Source: Paraspadella gotoi
Taxonomy: Eukaryota > Chaetognatha
DNA length: 64,000 nt
NCBI GenBank assembly: GCA_051294375.1
Contig: CM119268.1
Location: 6,391,525-6,455,524, forward strand
Reading direction: 5' to 3'
Below, one piece after another: positions 1-11,349 of the stretch. Every line of letters starts with the position of its first letter. Positions within the stretch are counted from its first letter, which is position 1. The notes under the pieces were generated by a model. That model was not told the DNA's origin. It was given only the letters and a program-made list of their open reading frames with translations, and did not search any database. Position numbers and translations under genes: made by a program.

Positions 1-80
1 TACGATTTAAACGATGTACGACGAAATGTTCAAAGTCAAAGAATATGAACGCTTTCTTAGTTATTTCATAATTAGGTTAC

Positions 81-3000
81 CTCGACTGTTTCTTGAAAAG
101 TGCGACCTTTTGTTTCCGGTATACGAATGAAAACAAAGAATCCTATGGTTATGACGATAAACATGAACGGCAAAAAAATGTAGGGTCCCAGTGCATCTGA
201 AAATAGCATCCAAACAATATAAAAATCAAGTAAAAAAAAAATCTTAAAAGCATAAGGATCGTCGCAATCACATAAGAAAATCTGGATTGACGACAAATTT
301 TGATACTAAAAAAATCAATTAAAAAAAGAAAAAATAATTTAGAAACAGAAAGAAAAATAAAAGAAATAATATAAGAAAGAATAGAAAGAAAAGAAAGAAT
401 AGAAAGAAAAAAAGAATAAAAAGGGGAAAAAAAATAGAAAGGAAAAAAAAATAGAAAGGAAAAAAAAAGAAAGGAAAGAAAGAATAGAAAGGAAAGAAAG
501 AATAGAAAGGAAAGAAAGAATAGAAAGGAAAGAAAGAATAGAAAGGAAAGAAAGAATAGAAAGGAAAGAAAGAATAGAAAGAAAAGAAAGAGTGACGAGA
601 AGAAAGAACAAAATAAAAACCGGATGTTGAGAGAGAGAGAGAGAGCCAGCTGCAGACTCGTTTTTTTTCCCTATGAATCAGTGACTAGGGAAAAAGGAGA
701 GGGAGAGAGACAAATAATTAAAAGAGAAAAAAAATTGTTTGTTTTGATAAAACGTAAACAAAACATATTAATAACTGTCCTGACTCAATTTTAAGCACAT
801 CGATAATGAGAAGCTGTATATAAATTTTCAGCTTCATTCACCAAAATTTAATCATAAAAAAGGCGAGCTATAATTAGGAACGCCGACGACAACAACAACA
901 AAGACGACGAAGCCACTTATGTGCAAAACCACAGCAAAATCGTCGCAAACGCAAAGCGATTGCGACGATAAAAATAGAGAGAACAAATAAGGTTTCCAAA
1001 CAAGTGTTAAACAAGTTAGGTAACACATATCAACAGAACAATGACAATGTTGAAAGTGGCTAAAAACATGAAATATTGCGCATGTTACCTTTTAGATAGA
1101 TAAAGGTTAAAGACAAAAGGAGATTACAAGTCCAGTTAACGACTTGAGCGATTGAAGAGGCAGCGGCACGTGGAGCCTTGCAAATTAAAAAATAAAGTTA
1201 AAAATTCGGTAAAAAGGTTATTATAATCACAATTTTCAGTTACTTGACGAAACAATTCTGCAGAAATGTACATAGGAATGGGTCCAAGTCCAATAGCGAA
1301 GGAGATAATATAGATCATAATTCCAATAATAACGATGATAGACAAAACATATTGAGTATTCATATTAGAGACGAGTTCATCATAATCATGCCGAGATCCT
1401 AAAATTGTACAGAGTACAAATAATAGTTTTACGTATTTTGTTATATTCATTCTTACAAGGAAAAAAAAAAAAACACTTCAGGTCAAACTCACTATTTTGA
1501 TTGTAGAACAGATAATTTTCTAAATCATTTACACTCTTGTTGAGTGGAACCATCGTCTTATAATCATTGCGAATGTCCATTACATTACTATGAAGCTTTT
1601 CCTAAAGTTAAAACGATACGAAAGTTAAGAAATACAAAACTTGTATAGAACATTATACTCAGTATAGTACAATATACAGAAGGCTTCATATTATAAAATG
1701 GACCCCTTTTTTGTGACCAGAACACGTTCCGAGAAACTATTGAATAGATTTTAATTAAATTTGGTATGAACGATCCCTATGTGAATACAAATAGAAATAT
1801 CGAGGTGAGTTTCAATATTTGACCCCTGAGCCGAGATATAGGGCCCGGTAGGGGTCACACATGGGAGCAAAAAATGGTCAAAATTTATTTTTAATTTTTT
1901 GTTTTGTTTTGAACAGTTGCCCAGATGTTTACTCTTCCACAAAAATGTATTTATTTCCACAAAAATATTAGTTTACCATAAGTTTCAGCTTCATGAACAT
2001 CGGCTGTTCAAGTCAGATTTGGAATAATTCTGGAAAATTTGGAGAAAAACGATGAACCATGCATCTTCAAACACCGATTAATTAGCAAAATATTTATTAA
2101 TTTTAGTTTAAAAAAATATTTTTATATGTTTAAAACATCGATGAACCTGATTCTACTAAAAAAATCCAAAAAATTTTTTAAAAAATTTTAGCCTTTTTTG
2201 GCCCCCCAGGGGTCCAGCCCTAGGGCCCTGTATCTCTTGTCAGGGGTTGAATATTAAAATTCGCCTCGATAGTTCCATTTATATTGTCATTAAAACTCTA
2301 AATGTAAAATTTCATGAAATTCGATCCGGTAGTTTGGTGGGAACAGATTCAGGTCACAAAAAAGGGTACCACACTAACTCTCACAATTTCACTATTTCCC
2401 ATAAATTCGAAAAAAAAAAAAGCTTTTCACCTTGGCAGCCAGGCAACCAGTAAGAATTAAGTATATTATCGCAATAATTAAACAGGGAATCAGGATAAGT
2501 TTCCTTCGACCCGCTTTTTCAATTACGAATACAGCCACGATTGTAGTAGCAACGTTCACCAGGCCTGTACCCATCACAGCGAAGGGAACATCCTCATTGC
2601 TGACTCCTAAGTATTTTTCGTGAAACGTTCACAATCTGAACCTTTACGCAGGGTAAGAATAGTGCAATGAGCGACGTTGACCTGCATCGGTGAATATGAG
2701 GGAGGAATAAAACATAACGGCGTTGATTCCGCTCCACTGTTGAAGGATCTGATAGAAGCGACAACGTGATTAATGATAAAAGTGCAGTGTTTAAAAAAAA
2801 AAGAAGGACAGGAAAGGAAATATGAAATTGGTAAAACCAATATAAAATATTGATGACCTATATATGAATTATGATTGTTGAAATATTGAAGATGTGGCAG
2901 CAAGACTTAAAGTTGCCTCACTGCTGTCCGTCCTCAGCCTCGTCTCAATGGCTGAGCAGGCTAAATCATCTCGTTACAACGGTGCGTCCCGGGTTCAACC

Positions 3001-6000
3001 CCTGGATATCCTGGTTCTGGCTTAAATGTGACAGAGCCGGTCTAAACAGGCCAGTGACAGTGACAGTCACTGGGGGTCCGCAGCCCCTACGCCAGTTGGT
3101 GAGATACGCCGCGCCCGGGGTATCACAGATATTCCTCCCGTTGCCATAATGAAATATATTTGATCTAGGCGAAACCTGCATCGAGATGGTGGCAAGCAGC
3201 GGAATTTTATTTTCTTTTTCCCGAAAAAGATCCTTGATGGTGTAGGGCTTTCCGATGTCCTCGTCTTTCTTTTTCTTCTCGCGTCGCATCTCCTCCAAGT
3301 CGTCTTCGACGTCTTTACGGCGGCGAAGACGTTGCAGCGCCGTCCGCGCCCGATCTTCGTCCCTTCTTATGATGAAGAGGAACCTGAGGTGGAGAAAAAA
3401 AAAACCTTATTGGCGTAAGCCGCGGCCTTCAATCTCTCCAAGCCAGAAGCCCTACAAACCTGGGGCTTTCAACGCAGAGAGGAAGCAGGATTAGCGAAAG
3501 AACCGCGGGTACCATATTAAACCCGACCAGGATTCCCCACCAATCCTCGTTTCCCCAAATATCCGGTAGCGAAAGAATTTGAGCGATGACGATCCCGACG
3601 GTGATGGAGAGCTGGTGAGTCGTGGCGATGGCGCCTCGGGGTGGGAAAAGTTAAATTAGGAAAAAAAACCGTACCAGCTAAGTTTACAACTTTTAAAAAT
3701 TTCTAAACCAAAGCCAGCAGTAATTTTTAATTAAAACAATACCCAGTTTAACATTTTCCTTATAAATCAAAAAGCCAAAGACGAATTGGTAATCAAAATT
3801 TTAAAAAACAAGTTTGAGCAAACAATGTCGGATCTGCCTACGATAATTAAGCGGTAATAAGCTAATCCGATGATAAATCATGGTAATTTTTCTGACTCTC
3901 AATTTGTGATTATAATAAATCATAACAGACTTCTTAATAAATCTATGAAAAAATCTATAAATAAATTGATCTATCAATCATTACCAGTAGCTGTGCCTAT
4001 ACCAACTTCCATAATTTGGTCAACTTTCATAATTTAATATACTTCAAACTTTGTTCTAAATATACTTGCATAATTAAATCAACTGGCAAAATTTGATCAA
4101 TTTACATATTTTGGTCATCTGGCAAAATTTGGTCAACCGGTATAATTTGATCAATTAGCATAATTTGGTCAATCAAATTTTTTTTTTCTATTTAAACTCT
4201 TTTCCACTCACACGATTCCATCGAAACTTCATATCTAGCTAAAATCACATACTTCCCTACCTACACACAAAATTTTATTCCAATCCATCCATCCAATCAC
4301 GAGTAATTGGAGTTATTTGCTAAGGTGGGACAGACAGAGACCGACAGACGGACATCGTTTTTTTTTGCATAATTTATCATAATTCGATGTTCTGACATGA
4401 TATATGTGAATGCCCGACAAGATTGAGGGGGCGGACTGACGGACCGACAAAGTGAATTATAGAGTCGGGATCTGCTTATAAGCAGATCCGACTAAAAATC
4501 AATTAGTTGTTCTCGGGGTCCTCTTCGTATTAAAAGGAGATTCGTTAACCGTTAAAAATTAACCGTTCATCGCAGAGGAATCAAGACTCCAGAATCGAAA
4601 TCGGGAGAGGAAGGAGCAGGGCGTTAACCTGGAGGTCTTTTTAGAAAATCAGGCAGTGTGGGACGACGCTGGAACGCTTGATATCACGAGCCTTATTTAA
4701 AAATGTTTTTGTATTGGCCTACCGTGAATGACTATTAAAAATTTACTTTGGCAATGTATATATATAAAAAAATAATATCTTTAAAACAGACCATATCCTT
4801 AAATTTTTGTTGGCTGAGATGAGTAAAAACAAATCAGCATAAAGCTCTAAGAAAGTTTAAAAAAATATATATTCTGCACTTTTTACTTTACCTCAATCTA
4901 AGCAGAGAAGTGTAAAAGGAAATTTTATCTCTTAACTCAAAACTTTAACTGTTGATGCTTTTTAAAATTTAATAGCTATCAATGATATTTTTATTATAAA
5001 TAATTCAGTGTCTTCCTTTGCTTTATTAGTGCATGCCATGTATTGAAATAAGATTCGAATACTTAGTTTTAATTGTTTTCTTTCTTTTTTTGCATTTATA
5101 TTATCAAATAAGCTAGTCACTAAATTAACGATTTTAACCGTTAACGTTAAAAAGTCGATTTTTAATGGTTAACCGACGTTGTAAAAAAATTAACGGTTAA
5201 GGAAACTAATTAAAACATGCGAAAAACGGTCTCATGATATATTGATAATAGCAGCTGAAAGGATTATGAATTTGTCATGCCATTTGAACGTTGCGGTGCA
5301 TATAAACATTTAACGGATAATTACCAATGTTTTAAGATTGAATAAGTCCACAGAACCTAACAAGTGAAATAATATAATTATATATAATTATATGTGAATT
5401 CTCGGCTTTTCGTAATTTTTTTAGTTTGCCCTGTTTTATCTTTTAGGAAAAAAAATTAAATTAAGAAAAAAACATGATAATGTTTTACAATACCAACTCA
5501 ATTCAAGACATTTCAGCTAGAAATTAAAGATTAAAGAATTCTTGGAGCATAAAGCAAAATTTACTCACCTCTGTACTTGGTGGGCGCGATTTCGGTCAAG
5601 TATACGGGAACGTAAGTGCAACCAGCGCCGGCAGTCAATCCAGCGAAAAAGCGACCGATCATGAGCAACTCTGGTATATCGGTATATTTCGCCGTGAAAC
5701 TGAATACGCCGCTGAGAATGGCGGGAAATTGGTTGATCATGTTGCCGCCCCGACGGCCGACTCGCTCGCAGATAAAACTGGAACCTACGTGGGGAATAAA
5801 ACGAAATTTTGTAATGCTTCTTATTTATAATAAAATTTTAAATATTTTAAATATTTATTATATTTTAAATAAGATTTTTTTATAAAATATTGTCCTTTCT
5901 TTATAAATAAAATTTCAGCTAGATAGATCCTTTTAAACATGAGTAATTAAAGCATGGACGGATGGATAGTGGATATAATACGTAGATTTAAATTTTTTTG

Positions 6001-6619
6001 CATAGTGAATTATCGAGTCGGAATCCGCGATAAGCAGATCCGAATAAAAAGAAACGTTCTCAAATACCAAAAGAGCCGACGGCGCCCCCGGCGACGAAGA
6101 GCGCGATGGTGAGTTGCCATAGAGCGACCGTCAAATCAGCGACGCTTTTGTCGTTGACGGTTTTTCCCGTTCGATTGGCGTAAATCTGTAAAAAAAGGGA
6201 GAGGCGAGCTCGTCGACGAATATTTAATCTATCGTATGGATATAAGTATTACACTTAAAAGTTAAATGCGTTTATGACTCGCCCTCATGTAGAATGATTC
6301 GTTGATAATTCTTGCAGGAGTATTAAGATCCCCCACGTTGTAGCCGTACAAAAAGGATGAGCCGATGATGAAGATGAAGCAGCAAAAGGAAAGATAACCT
6401 GTGAACATCGGGAACGAAACTTCACGGCGTAAACTAAAACAGAAAAAAAGGAAAAAAAAGAAACTGTAGAGAGATACCAGTAATGCGATCGGGATGTTGA
6501 ACGGTTCCGCCGACGTTCGGACCCGAAGCTCCTACTTCCATCATGTCCGGAGATGTTTCTGGTGTCTGCGAAGTCACGCGTTGCGGTTGCGTTTTTACTT
6601 CGTTGTTAACGTCGTTCAT
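81..6619 (-). CDS. SLC2A-family (GLUT) sugar transporter, 12 exons
   Basis: Facilitative sugar transporter of the plasma membrane with twelve expected membrane segments. Exons in order: 6619 to about 6475, 6283-6433, 6068-6185, 5569-5784, 3460-3634, 3176-3383, 2682-2748, 2431-2606, 1493-1601, 1244-1398, 1089-1176 and 81-196. Family marks seen: [13 protein letters not shown] in segment 1, [14 protein letters not shown] before the central loop, [12 protein letters not shown] in segment 7, [19 protein letters not shown] in segment 10 and PETKGRTF at the end. The class I QLS signature of segment 7 reads QWS, so glucose preference should not be assumed. The loop between segments 9 and 10 is extended and carries an NKS sequon. 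The second exon appears to use a GC donor. The first junction does not keep frame with the donor I can see, so the N-terminus is provisional. The last exon meets either a GT donor at 79-80 or a stop at 72, so the true C-terminus may lie outside the window. Confidence 0.9.
340..600. repeat. Purine-rich 18-bp minisatellite
   Basis: A tandem array of an 18-base unit (GAAAGGAAAGAAAGAATA) is clearest at about 470-590, with degenerate GA/A-rich sequence on its left. It lies in the transporter intron between 197 and 1088. The open frame through it on the minus strand (FLSILS repeats) is a product of the repeat and not a gene. Confidence 0.85.
1697..2375. mobile_element. Foldback-type element with long inverted arms
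   Basis: The left arm (about 1700-1860) and right arm (about 2215-2370) are imperfect reverse complements. Both contain CCCTTTTTTGTGACC near the outer edge, then a matching stretch around ATCGAGG, AATATT, ACCCCTGA and AGGGCCC near the inner edge. A spacer of about 350 bp separates them. No protein-coding content is visible, so it is best described as a non-autonomous inverted-repeat element. It lies in the intron between transporter exons 1493-1601 and 2431-2606. Confidence 0.7.
2929..3150 (+). mobile_element. tRNA-derived SINE (putative)
   Basis: A pol III A-box-like sequence (TGGCTGAGCAGG, 2949-2960) is followed about 30 bp later by a B-box-like sequence (GGTTCAACC, 2992-3000). That is the order and spacing of a tRNA promoter. 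The remaining 150 bp or so do not fold as a tRNA. It sits in the sugar transporter intron, antisense to the gene, directly next to the 3' end of exon 3176-3383. No poly(A) tail or clear target duplication was identified. Confidence 0.6.
3805..4495. mobile_element. MITE-like dispersed element with terminal inverted repeats
   Basis: GTCGGATCTGC at 3827-3837 is the exact inverse of GCAGATCCGAC at 4482-4492. The right end is itself a palindrome (4463-4493). A second copy of the left part, including the upstream sequence AAACAAGTTTGAGCAAACAAT, lies at 60333-60560. A copy of only the right-end palindrome lies at 6005-6050. There is no coding capacity. Homology outside the left inverted repeat means the exact boundary is uncertain. 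Confidence 0.65.
4005..4190. repeat. Degenerate AATTTGGTCAA tandem repeat
   Basis: About eight imperfect copies of an 18-22 bp unit resembling GCATAATTTGGTCAATTA occur inside the MITE-like element. It looks like a short internal satellite of that element. Confidence 0.6.
6005..6050. repeat. Right-end fragment of the MITE-like family
   Basis: The sequence matches the right-end palindrome of the element at 3805-4495 with few substitutions (AGTCGGAATCCGCGATAAGC against AGTCGGGATCTGCTTATAAG). It lies in the transporter intron just downstream of exon 6068-6185. Confidence 0.6.
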
Positions 6620-7671
6620 GGTAACGTATTAATATTTTTTTTTCAGTTATTAATAGTTATCAAACTCTTCCTTTCCCAATATATGTGGCTTTTCTCGATC
6701 ACTTTATTACCGCATTCGTCGGGTGTCTTTAATATGCAAAGGAAAATTAAATCCTAGGCAACTAATTTTTGGTAAAAAATGCAAGTAATAAACATTATGA
6801 TTGCCATTTTGTCGGGAATCAGTTTTTAATCCTAAATGCTTGAAGTCGCAGTTTGTTAATCAAGTATCTTAAATTTATCTCTTTTTTCGTTCCGATATTA
6901 AATTTACTATAAGAAAAACAAGAGATCCAAATCAAAGAAATTAAATTTTCGTATGGTGATTGCGAAATTTTGTAAAAATTCTGTCAGAATTATTTTATAA
7001 ATATATCAATATGAATTTGAATGTTAAATACTGTAAAAATTGAGAAGTATCCCGATTTGCAATTCAATTAGTCATTCGAATACCAAAACCAATTTAAATG
7101 CGTTCATTCGTCCTTGAAATTTGCCTCACTTTGCGAGTTCGACGTTCCCCCATTCCAATGTTTGCTCTTCTTGAGCCGCGTTATGGTAGCGTTATATAAC
7201 CCCCTAGTAACTGAGTTGCGGACCAGACCCATTCCCTTTTTTTTTAAAAACCAAGTTTAAAATATTTAAATGAAAAAAACATTTAAATGAACCAGTTTAT
7301 GTAAATATGTAATAGCTGGCTCCTCATCCATAGAAATAAAAACGGGAAAATAAATAATAATACTAAGATTAAGTTAAAAACTTGTAAAATAAATCAAAGT
7401 TTGTCCAAAGTTGGAAATAACAATACAGAAAGATTACTATTTTTCTACGTTTTCAAGGGTTGTAAAAAAGTATATTAAAGATATACTCCATTGTCATATA
7501 GGAAATACTAATTCTGAAAAAAACTTAGTTCTTTAAAAAATAGGGCGATTAATGACTAGCTTGTTGGACCCAAAAACGCTAACTAATACCCGGATAACAA
7601 ATTTGAAAAAAAAAGAAACAATAAAAAACACACTCCCCTTTTCTTTCAGGGTGTGCGGCGAAGTTGGCAAA
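6620..7671. other. Intergenic region, no gene seen
   Basis: About 1 kb of AT-rich sequence separates the transporter start from the end of the ARMT1-like gene. It should hold the transporter promoter. I see no coding exon, RNA gene or clear repeat in it. Confidence 0.6.
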
Positions 7672-9502
7672 TCAGCCAAAAAACTGGATGACCCCGTAAT
7701 CTCCCCCCAGCATCCACGCATTAGAGCCCCACTTTTGATCGAGCGACTCGGCCACTCCTGGGGCCAATCCCGAAATAACGTCAGCCTTGATGGTTCGAAT
7801 CGATACCAGAGGCGCCGGGTGAAATCCTCGCAAGGAGTCGCCGAACGGCGTCTCGGGATGCCACTGACGGTCGCCGACGAGCTTGCGGTAATTGAGGTCG
7901 CCCTTGAAAATTATCAAGGCCGCCGAGGAGAGTTCGGCGTATAGCTCCGGCGAGTTGGCCTCCATCGCCGCGTAATCATGCGGCAGAGTCCAAAAGATGT
8001 CGTCGGCGACGGTCCAAATCCCGTCAGTAAAATAGCGCCTCACTTTGGCGCCGAAGTCGACGGCGACCTTGTCGTCCGACGAGGTCAACCAGTTGAGTAA
8101 ATATTGGAAATCTCGTGTGGTGACGTCGCTGACGAGCCATGGAATTCGTTTGGCGCGGAAGCGGACCGATAATACCAAGCCTAGGAAAGAGGAAAACAAA
8201 AGTTTGGACACATTTTCTTCCCTTAGTTTTTAGGGTGAGCGACGGGAGAAAAATTCCGTGAACACATTAATTATTTAATTTATAACTCGCCTTTCAATTT
8301 CCTCAAATTAAAAAAATCGACAACCGGAAGTAACTTCTACCAAACCGTAATTACAGCGATATATATAATACAGGGGCAGAGTGGCACGAACCTTTTGAAG
8401 TGAGGTAATCAGCCATGACTAAATCACTGAGGAGCTCGAAACCCGAATTGTCAAGCACCCACTCCAAGTGGCGGGGCGACCGTCGTTGATCCGAGACAGA
8501 GGCCTCATCCGTGCCTCCGATCGCGGCCCACGCCGAATCGAAATGGTCGACGAGAATGTTGGCCTCCAAAGTGTCGACGGATTCCAAGGGGTTGGAATCT
8601 TGAGAGTTGCACTCACCCGCGGAGACGGAAAGGTCACACCTTGAAAAGGTAAAGACAATTTATTCCAGCGAAAACATTTGATAAGACTTTTTAAACATGT
8701 AAATTAATTATAAAGAACAAGAAATTCCCCATTGTTTTGTGTCAGTCAAGATTGTATACCTATTTCCCCACAAGCATATCCTCCACAAACGACGACATCT
8801 CGACTTCAAATGGTCGACGTCGGCCTCGTCGTCAACGATTGTGGCCAAGTGCTTGAGGAGAGACAGGACGGCGCCGGCGGAAGACGACAACGCCTCGGCC
8901 TTGGAGTCGGCGAAAGGGTCGAAGTCGCAAAGGCTTTTTGTGGCAAGGAAGGCGGAGAAGATGCGGCGGTAGACGTAGCATTCGCCGAAGAGCCATGGCA
9001 AGCTGAAATAGGACGGTTTGACGGTTGAGGCGTTCTCGATGTGGGCCGCGATCAAGGCGTTCCATATGGGCGCATCTTCGAAGTCGTCTAGCAAAAGAAT
9101 ACGGAATAAGACGCATCAGACGCCGAAACTATTTAAAAATAAATCGAAAATGACCACAACCTTCTAAGGCGGAGATGTCTTTGTCCGTTTGGATCTCGTA
9201 CTTGAGCTTCGACAGTTTTCCCGCGACGGCACTCGCTTCGTCGCCGGCGTCGCGCTCTTGTGAGAGGTTCTTCCAATCGCGACACAATAGGTCGATAACC
9301 TGCCAATCGGAATTTGTACATTAGTTAATTTTTTTTTCTTGATCGACACGGTTTTGGTGTCAATACTATCAAAATCTCTCGCCTTGGTTATGATCACTGG
9401 AAGTCTGTCTTTGAAGCAGGAATACGCCAGGGATTTTACGTTTTTTCCGCTGAGTGGCTCCGCCAGAAAAGGCATCTTACTACTGTTTGAATTCATATCC
9501 AT
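7672..9502 (-). CDS. ARMT1: ARMT1-type damage-control phosphatase (DUF89)
   Basis: Metal-dependent DUF89-family enzyme. The human protein is described as a damage-control phosphatase and, in other work, as a protein-glutamate methyltransferase. Exons: 9383-9502, 9161-9299, 8760-9087, 8392-8639 and 7672-8180, with stop TGA at 7672. Marks seen: LSGK near the N-terminus with KDRLPVIITK, WLFGECYVYRRI, LWGNRCDLS across the exon 3/4 join, the active-site motif LDNSGFELLSDL with its Asp and Asn, IFWTLPHDY, and FKGDLNYRKLVGDRQW near the end. Order and spacing follow the human protein from end to end, so it looks complete at roughly 440 residues. The first intron needs a GC donor (AAG|GCGAGA) to keep frame and to join ITK to VID. 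Three start codons are close together; 9502 gives the MDMNSN start. The gap to the upstream RPL34 gene is only about 240 bp. Confidence 0.93.
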
Positions 9503-9744
9503 AGTTGGTAATTGTTCTAGTGTTTTTTTTTTCTTTTTTTGATTTGAGCCTTTGGTTAAGTACGCTACGTCTGTCAATTTTACGTCAAATGGAAGCCTCC
9601 CGCCCGCCAGAAAACATCCTCTTTGCGATAAAAGAAAAAATCCTTTAAGATAGATACTACTAAATTTTTAAACAAAAAAAAAACGGATTGAGAGAAAATG
9701 GTTCCTCGTTTTCGCGCTCTGATCACTGAAAAAGTGTTAGTCAT

Positions 9745-10677
9745 TTATTTCTTGGCGGCCTTTTTCTTTTTCTTTCCGCCCGACGTCGCAGTCGTCGCAG
9801 CCTTCTCCGCTGCCTGTTGAGCTTTCAGGACTTTGACCACGATCTTCTGTTCTTCGATTAAAAAGGCGCGGATGATTCTGTTCGAAGTGAAAGAAAAGAT
9901 AAGGGAAAAAAAGGGAGAAAGAGGGAAGAAGAGAAAGGTTAAGAAACAGGAGATTGAATAAAAAAAAAAGTAGAGAGAAAAAATAAAAGGAGAGAAAAGG
10001 AGAGAAAAAAAAAGAAGAACGAAAGAAAATTATACAGAGAAAGAAAAAAAGAAAATAAGAAAGAAAGAAAATGAGAAAGACAAGCAAAGTACTCAATTCC
10101 AGTAAAACCAAACCTTTCTCTGACGGCCGCTGCGCACAAATTTCCTCCGTACGCTCTGGAAACTCGCTTGTGTCGTTTCGACATATTTTTTAGAGCAGTT
10201 GGTCGTGCCGGCTTTATTCCCTGTTTTGTGAAAAAAAGGAAAACATAAAAGATACAGGACTAAAAAATGGGGTTAATTTTACTTCCGCCGACCGTGGTTA
10301 CTGGTTAAGATTTAAGGTTAAGGGTGGTTTAAGGGTTAGTTAGGGTTAAAGGTGGTTTAAGGGTTAGTTAGGGTTAAGAGGGTTTAGGGTTAGGGTAATT
10401 ATAAATAATAATTTTTTAAAATTAAAAAAAAAAAAATTTAAATAACTTTTTAAAAGACGCCAAAACCCCGGTCGACGAAAGTAAAATTTTGACCAAAAAA
10501 TATTCTAACTTTAAAAAAAACCTGTAATTTGACGCCAGTGTCGCCGCATCTGGGAATCTTGGCCGCCTTCTTCTGGTAAAGATACACAAGCTTGCCGCCC
10601 GGTGTCTTGGAAATGCGACGCTTGTTGCTCAGCGTCGAGTACGACATTCGTCGCCGGAGGCAAAGACGTTGAACCAT
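9745..10677 (-). CDS. RPL34: Large ribosomal subunit protein eL34 (RPL34)
   Basis: Cytosolic 60S ribosomal protein. Three exons, 10522-10677, 10114-10220 and 9745-9877, join in frame to a protein of the usual length (about 130 residues). The start [13 protein letters not shown] matches the conserved N-terminus; the upstream in-frame Met-Lys was not used for that reason. Further marks are [27 protein letters not shown], and [20 protein letters not shown] across the last junction. The C-terminus is a Lys/Ala tail. The family's CPxxC-type zinc site is changed: KIPRCGDTG replaces the usual stretch with two cysteines, and LCAAAV replaces the MCxxCV pair, so zinc-binding residues are partly lost. 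Introns carry a TTAGGG-like minisatellite and a long purine tract. Confidence 0.95.
9895..10085. repeat. Purine-rich tract in RPL34 intron 2
   Basis: Nearly continuous A/G sequence with GAAA and GGAGAGAAAA motifs fills much of the intron between exons 9745-9877 and 10114-10220. As transcribed it is a long pyrimidine run ahead of the final acceptor. Confidence 0.8.
10312..10397. repeat. TTAGGG-like minisatellite in RPL34 intron 1
   Basis: Two to three copies of a unit of about 28 bp, containing GTGGTTTAAGGGTTAGTTAGGGTTAA, are followed by TTTAGGGTTAGGG. It resembles a short degenerate interstitial telomeric array of the TTAGGG type. Confidence 0.7.
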
Positions 10678-11349
10678 TTTCACTGTTTTTATCGCAAATA
10701 AACTTTTAACTCAAACTGCATTCAAAGAAAGTTAAAAACTGTTATTAATTTTCAGCCCGAGAAGTGCGTTAATGTTTAAGCAAAAATCAATTATTTTTAA
10801 TGCTTCTATACTAAAAATATTCTGAAATATAATAAAAAAAAAATCTTATAAGTGTTCGGGCATGATATAACAATTTAAAAACAAAAATAATGTACACAAT
10901 CCATGGTATACGGTAAATATAACATTCTATAGTAAAAAATAACAATAATAAAATAACAATTTAACGGTTTAAAAAAAACTTTTTAGAATTGTATATGAGT
11001 ATGTATGTAACAATTATTTTTTTCTGAGATCCGAAAATTGTGATATGTACAACTTATTAAAAAAAGTTGAAATCTTCCTATTATTTTATACCAGATTGAA
11101 ACTCTAAAAAGAGTTTTGAATACTTATGTTGTATAAGTAATAGAAAAACCAATAACATCGAAATCCCTGAAAGGTTTGATCGGACTTGCTTAACTTTAAA
11201 AGCTATGGTATTTTGCTCCATTGGAAAGGCATATGTCTCAAATAAAAATATAAAAAAATATTAACAAAAAAAATAGGAAACACTGAGATTAAAAACTAAC
11301 AAAGCTCGAATTCTTGATAGGCGGCGCGCTTCGGTCAGCATCATATTCC
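10678..11349. other. Intergenic region, no gene seen
   Basis: AT-rich spacer of about 670 bp between the CDT2 stop and the RPL34 start. It should include the CDT2 3' UTR and the RPL34 upstream region. No further coding or RNA gene is visible. Confidence 0.55.

Noticed and set aside
340-600. CRISPR-like or coding repeat array
   Set aside because: Units are contiguous 18-mers without spacers, in a eukaryotic intron; a simple minisatellite.
2945-3010. A functional tRNA gene
   Set aside because: Only the A and B boxes are recognisable; acceptor and anticodon stems do not pair, so a tRNA-derived SINE fits better.
7552-7944. Plus-strand 130-codon frame
   Set aside because: It is antisense to the ARMT1 final exon, whose minus-strand frame carries clear DUF89 motifs.
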